35,422 nt of DNA, taken from an uncultured Geobacter sp. (GTDB lineage: Bacteria > Desulfobacterota > Desulfuromonadia > Geobacterales > CAIOGM01). This document shows positions 32,328-35,422 of this stretch, one piece after another; the stretch's first letter is position 1, and every line of letters begins with the position of its first letter. Both the position numbers and the translations under genes were made by a program. The notes beneath the pieces were generated by a model, which was not told the DNA's origin, searched no databases, and saw only the letters and a list, made by a program, of their open reading frames with translations. Location of the stretch: NCBI GenBank assembly GCA_903857795.1, contig CAIOGM010000020.1:1-35422 (forward strand), written 5' to 3'.

Positions 32328-34631
32328 ATGTCCGTTCTCACGCTTACTCCCCAGACCGTTCTCACCCTCCCCGAAGAGCTTCGCACCCATCTCGCCCTCT
32401 CTCCCGGCGACGAGGTAGCGGTGGAGTTGGGGGAGGGGTACGTCGTCCTCCGGCGCCGGCCGCCGGCAGTCGCAGCCCCTCCCACCAGCAGCTTCCGCGA
32501 GGCGGCCAACCGGAAGAACCTGGAGACCCCCATCCAGTTCATTAAAGGGGTCGGTCCCAAGCTGGCCGAGACGCTGGGGCGGCTCAATATCACCATGGTG
32601 GAGGATGCCCTCTATCTGGTCCCCCACCGGTATGAAGACCGAAGGGAATTGCGAACGATAGCAGCGCTTCGCCCCGGCACGGCGGAGCTCTTCTTCGGTG
32701 CCGTCCTCTCCAGCGGGACCCTGCAGGGCAAGGGGGGAAAGAGCTACTTCGAGGTGGTCATCGCCGACGAAAGCGGTTCGGTCACCTGCAAGTGGTTCCA
32801 CTTCAACGCTCGTTACATGACGACCACCTGGAAGGAGGGGCGCAAGGGGCTCTTCAGCGGGGAGGTGAAGCAGTTTGGCTATCAGCGCGAGCTCCATCAC
32901 CCTGAGGTGGAGTGGCTGGCCCCGGGAGAGGAGCCGGCCGGGCTCATGGAGAGGGAGTCCCTGGGGCTGGGGCGGATTCTTCCCGTCTACCCGCTCACCG
33001 AGGGGCTTCATCAGAAGAGCCTGCGCAAGATAATGAAGGAGATCGTGGAGCTCCACTGCAAAGAAGTGGACGAGTTTCTCCCGGAAGCCATCATCCGGCG
33101 CCAGCGGCTCCTGCCGCTGGCGGAGGCGCTCCGGCAGGTCCATCTCCCGGCGGACGACACGGAGCTGAAGCTGCTGGAGGAGGCTGCCACGCCGGGACAC
33201 CGGACCCTGGTGTTCGACGACTTCTTCTTCCTGGAGCTGGGGATGGCTCTCAAGCGGCGGGGAGTCGCCCTGGAAGAGGGGATTCCCTTCACCGTGACCC
33301 ACCGCTATACGCGGGAGCTGCTGAAGCTTCTCCCTTTCCAGCTCACGGCTGCCCAGCGCCGGGTCCTCTCGGAGATCAAGGAGGAGATGATGGCGCCGCA
33401 CCCCATGCACCGGCTGGTGCAGGGGGACGTGGGGAGCGGCAAGACCATCGTGGCGCTCATGGCGGCCCTGGTGGCGGTGGAGAACGACTTTCAGGTGGCC
33501 ATCATGGCCCCCACGGAGCTGCTGGCCGAGCAGCACTACCTGACCATCCACCACTGGTGCGAGCAGGTGGGGGTGACGGTGATCCTGGTCACCTCTGCCT
33601 CCCTCCGGGGGAAAAAGGGGGACGGAGTCCTGGCGGAGATCGCCGGGGGACGGGCGCGGATCGTCATCGGCACTCACGCGGTGATTCAGGAGCGGGTCGA
33701 GTTCTCGCGCCTGGGGCTCGGGATTATCGACGAGCAGCACCGCTTCGGGGTGCTCCAGCGGGGGCTTCTCAAGAAGAAGGGGCTCAATCCCGACATTCTG
33801 GTCATGACCGCCACCCCCATTCCCCGGACCCTGGCCATGACGGTCTTCGGCGACCTCTCTCTCTCGGTCATCGACGAGCTGCCGCCGGGGCGCACCCCCA
33901 TCGAGACTCTGGTCCGCTCCGAATCCCACCGGGAGCAGGTCTACCGGCTGATCCGCGACGAGATCGCCGCCGGTCGCCAGGCCTACGTGGTCTATCCTCT
34001 GGTGGAGGAGACGGAGAAATCGGACCTGAAGGCGGCCACCCAGATGGAGGAGCTGCTCCGTCTGGAGGTCTTTCCCGAGCTCCGGATCGGGCTTCTCCAT
34101 GGTCGGCTGAAACCGGAGGAGAAGGAGGCGGTCATGCGCTCTTTCAAGGGACGCGAGCTGGACATCCTGGTCGCCACCACGGTCATCGAGGTGGGGATCG
34201 ACGTTCCCAACGCCACGGTGATGCTCGTGGAGCATGCGGAGCGGTTCGGGCTCTCCCAGCTGCATCAGCTCCGGGGTAGGGTAGGGCGGGGGAGCGCCCG
34301 CTCCCGCTGCGTCCTCCTGGCCGGCTACAAGCTCACCGAGGAGGGGAAGAAGCGACTCAAGGTCATGGCCGAGACCACCGACGGCTTCCGGATCGCCGAG
34401 GCGGATCTTGAGATCAGGGGACCCGGCGATTTCCTGGGGGTCCGCCAGGCCGGGCTCCCCGATTTCCGGGTGGGAAATATCCTCCGTGACGGCCGGATTC
34501 TGGAAGAGGCCCGTAAGGAGGCGTTCGCCCTGGTGGAGGAGAATCCGGACCTCTCCAAGGCCAACCCCCGGCTCATGGCGGAGCTCACCCGGCGATGGGG
34601 TGGGCGTCTGGAACTGGCGGGGATCGCGTGA
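32328..34631 (+). CDS. recG: ATP-dependent DNA helicase RecG with an AbrB-like N-terminal extension
   Basis: 767 residues from ATG 32328. The N-terminal 45 residues (LTLTPQTVLTLPEEL, LALSPGDEVAVELG, YVVLRRRP) have the spacing of an AbrB/SpoVT DNA-binding hairpin, absent from E. coli RecG (693 residues). Then come the wedge domain with FIKGVGPKLAETLGRL, Walker A GDVGSGKT (366-373), DEQH (468-471), TATPIPRTLAMTVFGDL, and motif VI region QLRGRVGRG. RecG remodels stalled forks and branched DNA. Start: longer frame from 32259 lacks an SD; the promoter at 32292 implies ATG 32328 as first base. Divergent from the exonuclease gene with 145 bases between starts. Confidence 0.95.
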   Translation: MSVLTLTPQTVLTLPEELRTHLALSPGDEVAVELGEGYVVLRRRPPAVAAPPTSSFREAANRKNLETPIQFIKGVGPKLAETLGRLNITMVEDALYLVPHRYEDRRELRTIAALRPGTAELFFGAVLSSGTLQGKGGKSYFEVVIADESGSVTCKWFHFNARYMTTTWKEGRKGLFSGEVKQFGYQRELHHPEVEWLAPGEEPAGLMERESLGLGRILPVYPLTEGLHQKSLRKIMKEIVELHCKEVDEFLPEAIIRRQRLLPLAEALRQVHLPADDTELKLLEEAATPGHRTLVFDDFFFLELGMALKRRGVALEEGIPFTVTHRYTRELLKLLPFQLTAAQRRVLSEIKEEMMAPHPMHRLVQGDVGSGKTIVALMAALVAVENDFQVAIMAPTELLAEQHYLTIHHWCEQVGVTVILVTSASLRGKKGDGVLAEIAGGRARIVIGTHAVIQERVEFSRLGLGIIDEQHRFGVLQRGLLKKKGLNPDILVMTATPIPRTLAMTVFGDLSLSVIDELPPGRTPIETLVRSESHREQVYRLIRDEIAAGRQAYVVYPLVEETEKSDLKAATQMEELLRLEVFPELRIGLLHGRLKPEEKEAVMRSFKGRELDILVATTVIEVGIDVPNATVMLVEHAERFGLSQLHQLRGRVGRGSARSRCVLLAGYKLTEEGKKRLKVMAETTDGFRIAEADLEIRGPGDFLGVRQAGLPDFRVGNILRDGRILEEARKEAFALVEENPDLSKANPRLMAELTRRWGGRLELAGIA

Positions 34632-34662
34632 CAATTTAACGTATGCGAGCAACGTTGTTTAT

Positions 34663-34670
34663 GGTATTTT
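34663..34670 (+). promoter_or_regulatory. Weak extended -10 for the second Uma2 gene
   Basis: GG-TATTTT with TGG before it (34662-34670), no good -35. Start near 34677, about 34 bases before ATG 34711. Confidence 0.3.
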
Positions 34671-34710
34671 TGGCGCCGATGCCGTCTGTGATAGCGAGAA
34701 GGAGTCTGCA

Positions 34711-35289
34711 ATGGGACCGTTGGCGCAGCAGTTGGAACACAAGTGGAGTTATGCCGATTACCTGACCTGGGATGATGGTCAACGGTGGGAGATCATCGAC
34801 GGCGAGGCGTACAACATGTCGCCGGCGCCGACACTGCGCCATCAGGCAATTATCGGGAACATTTTTGCTCTTTTTCACCTTTTTCTGCGTGGTGGATCGT
34901 GTCGTCCGTTCATTGCCCCGACGGATGTTTTTTTCGATGACGAGAATGTTGTTCAGCCTGACATGGTTGTTGTCTGTGATCCGAACAAACTGACCGGCGC
35001 AAATGTTCAAGGCGCTCCCGACCTGGTCGTCGAGATCCTTTCTCCATCGACGAGCCTTCGGGACCGGCGGCTGAAAAAAGCACTCTACGAGCGGTTTGGG
35101 GTGAAAGAGTACCTCATCGTCGATCCGGTTGCCGAGAGTGTTGACCGGTATCTCCTCGTGGATGGACGGTACGGCAGCCCGGAGATCTTCGACTGGTCGG
35201 AACCGCTCACCCTGCAGCTCTTCCCCGAGCTGATCCTGAATCTGTGGGAGGTTTTTGAGAAAGAGCTGCCGGAAATGAGCCAAGGTTGA
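34711..35289 (+). CDS. Uma2/DUF820-family putative endonuclease (second copy)
   Basis: 192 residues from ATG 34711 with SD AAGGAG; the frame runs upstream to 34408 within recG but is a shadow there. The core is as in the copy at 26893: YADYLTWDD, RWEIIDGEAYNMSPAP, QPDM (D84), PDLVVEILSP (E108), lysines at 122-123, EYLIVDP. The N-termini are almost the same (MGPLA..LE..), yet the middle and C-terminus have diverged, so the duplication is not recent. It follows recG by 79 bases and could be in the same transcript or use its own weak promoter. Confidence 0.87.
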   Translation: MGPLAQQLEHKWSYADYLTWDDGQRWEIIDGEAYNMSPAPTLRHQAIIGNIFALFHLFLRGGSCRPFIAPTDVFFDDENVVQPDMVVVCDPNKLTGANVQGAPDLVVEILSPSTSLRDRRLKKALYERFGVKEYLIVDPVAESVDRYLLVDGRYGSPEIFDWSEPLTLQLFPELILNLWEVFEKELPEMSQG

Positions 35290-35316
35290 GGTTGAGGTTA
35301 TTCCAGGAGGGGAACC

Positions 35317-35422
35317 ATGAACCCGTTGCGCAGTACGAAAACCATTATCCTCAACGAAGGTGACCCGGAGGTTAAGCGGGCCGAGATCCTCGACTACTTC
35401 CACAAGAGCTTCGACATCGACG
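35317..35422 (+). CDS. Start of a protein resembling 5-histidylcysteine sulfoxide synthase (OvoA-like), cut by the window edge
   Basis: ATG 35317 with a strong SD (AGGAGGGG) 5 bases upstream. Only 35 residues are visible: MNPLRSTKTIILNEGDPEVK, then RAEILDYFHKSFDID. The TKTI.L..GDPE.KR.EIL.YFH..FD pattern is one I associate with the N-terminus of OvoA-type iron enzymes of ovothiol synthesis. So little is visible that the call stays tentative. It lies 27 bases after the second Uma2 gene on the same strand. Confidence 0.5.
   Translation, partial: MNPLRSTKTIILNEGDPEVKRAEILDYFHKSFDID

Noticed and set aside
32199-34652. Minus-strand open frame of 817 codons opposite recG
   Set aside because: It is longer than recG but rich in His, Pro, Gly and Leu with no domain, lacks an SD and mirrors recG codon bias; an antisense shadow in high-GC DNA.

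Overview
The window looks like a chromosomal segment from a Desulfuromonadota bacterium close to Geobacter. The basis is a CxxCH (heme c) motif on a DsbC-type thioredoxin protein, a PilY1-like protein, a dense cluster of PAS/GAF kinases with an HD-GYP regulator, a Cache-type chemoreceptor, a bacteriohemerythrin and two Uma2 proteins. GC is high in most genes, with AT-rich islands near 8.95-9.8, 15.95-16.2 and 22.3-22.7 kb. This placement is inferred from gene content, not from an rRNA or marker match. I saw no tRNA, rRNA, CRISPR array or insertion sequence. Layout: (1) 1-3473, minus: a DsbC-like thiol protein with a heme motif, followed by a large PilY1-like surface protein that runs off the left edge. 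The PilY1 gene is open for 890 codons. (2) 3978-8761, minus: the YhaO-like nuclease and YhaN-like SMC-type ATPase, overlapping by 4 bp; a membrane NERD-like protein lies divergently at 9084. (3) 10019-13122: ketopantoate reductase PanE, divergent from a chemoreceptor. (4) 13148-21484: a signalling island with a soluble GAF/PAS histidine kinase, a 52-residue acidic protein with its own promoter and terminator, a tripartite hybrid kinase (GAF-PAS3-HisKA-HATPase-REC-HPt) and a REC/HD-GYP regulator 44 bp downstream. (5) 21596-23642: a Spy/CpxP-like periplasmic protein, bacteriohemerythrin and a divergent FadR-type regulator. (6) 23686-28776: a helicase with a PD-(D/E)XK nuclease domain and an Fe-S cluster domain, a small membrane protein, a Uma2 protein and an orphan membrane fusion protein. 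(7) 28850-32182, minus: a 53-residue protein, a YheU-family protein, a 98-residue minimal flagellar rod-like protein with a sigma28-like site, an ammonium transporter with a sigma54-like promoter, an 18-unit heptanucleotide repeat and a DEDDh exonuclease. (8) 32328-35422: RecG with an AbrB-like N-terminus and a promoter predicting a leaderless mRNA, a second Uma2 protein and the start of an OvoA-like enzyme. Functional links: the DsbC-like protein probably supports folding of the Cys-rich PilY1; the hybrid kinase probably phosphorylates the HD-GYP regulator; several genes (YhaON, RecG, DEDDh exonuclease, nuclease-helicase) serve DNA processing but are spread over the window and do not form one cluster. 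I do not see one unmistakable new multi-gene system. The best leads are the nuclease-helicase fusion, the AbrB-like/leaderless RecG, the heme-DsbC/PilY1 pair, the minimal flagellar rod protein and the small acidic gene between the two kinases. All promoters were found by eye and none is tested.
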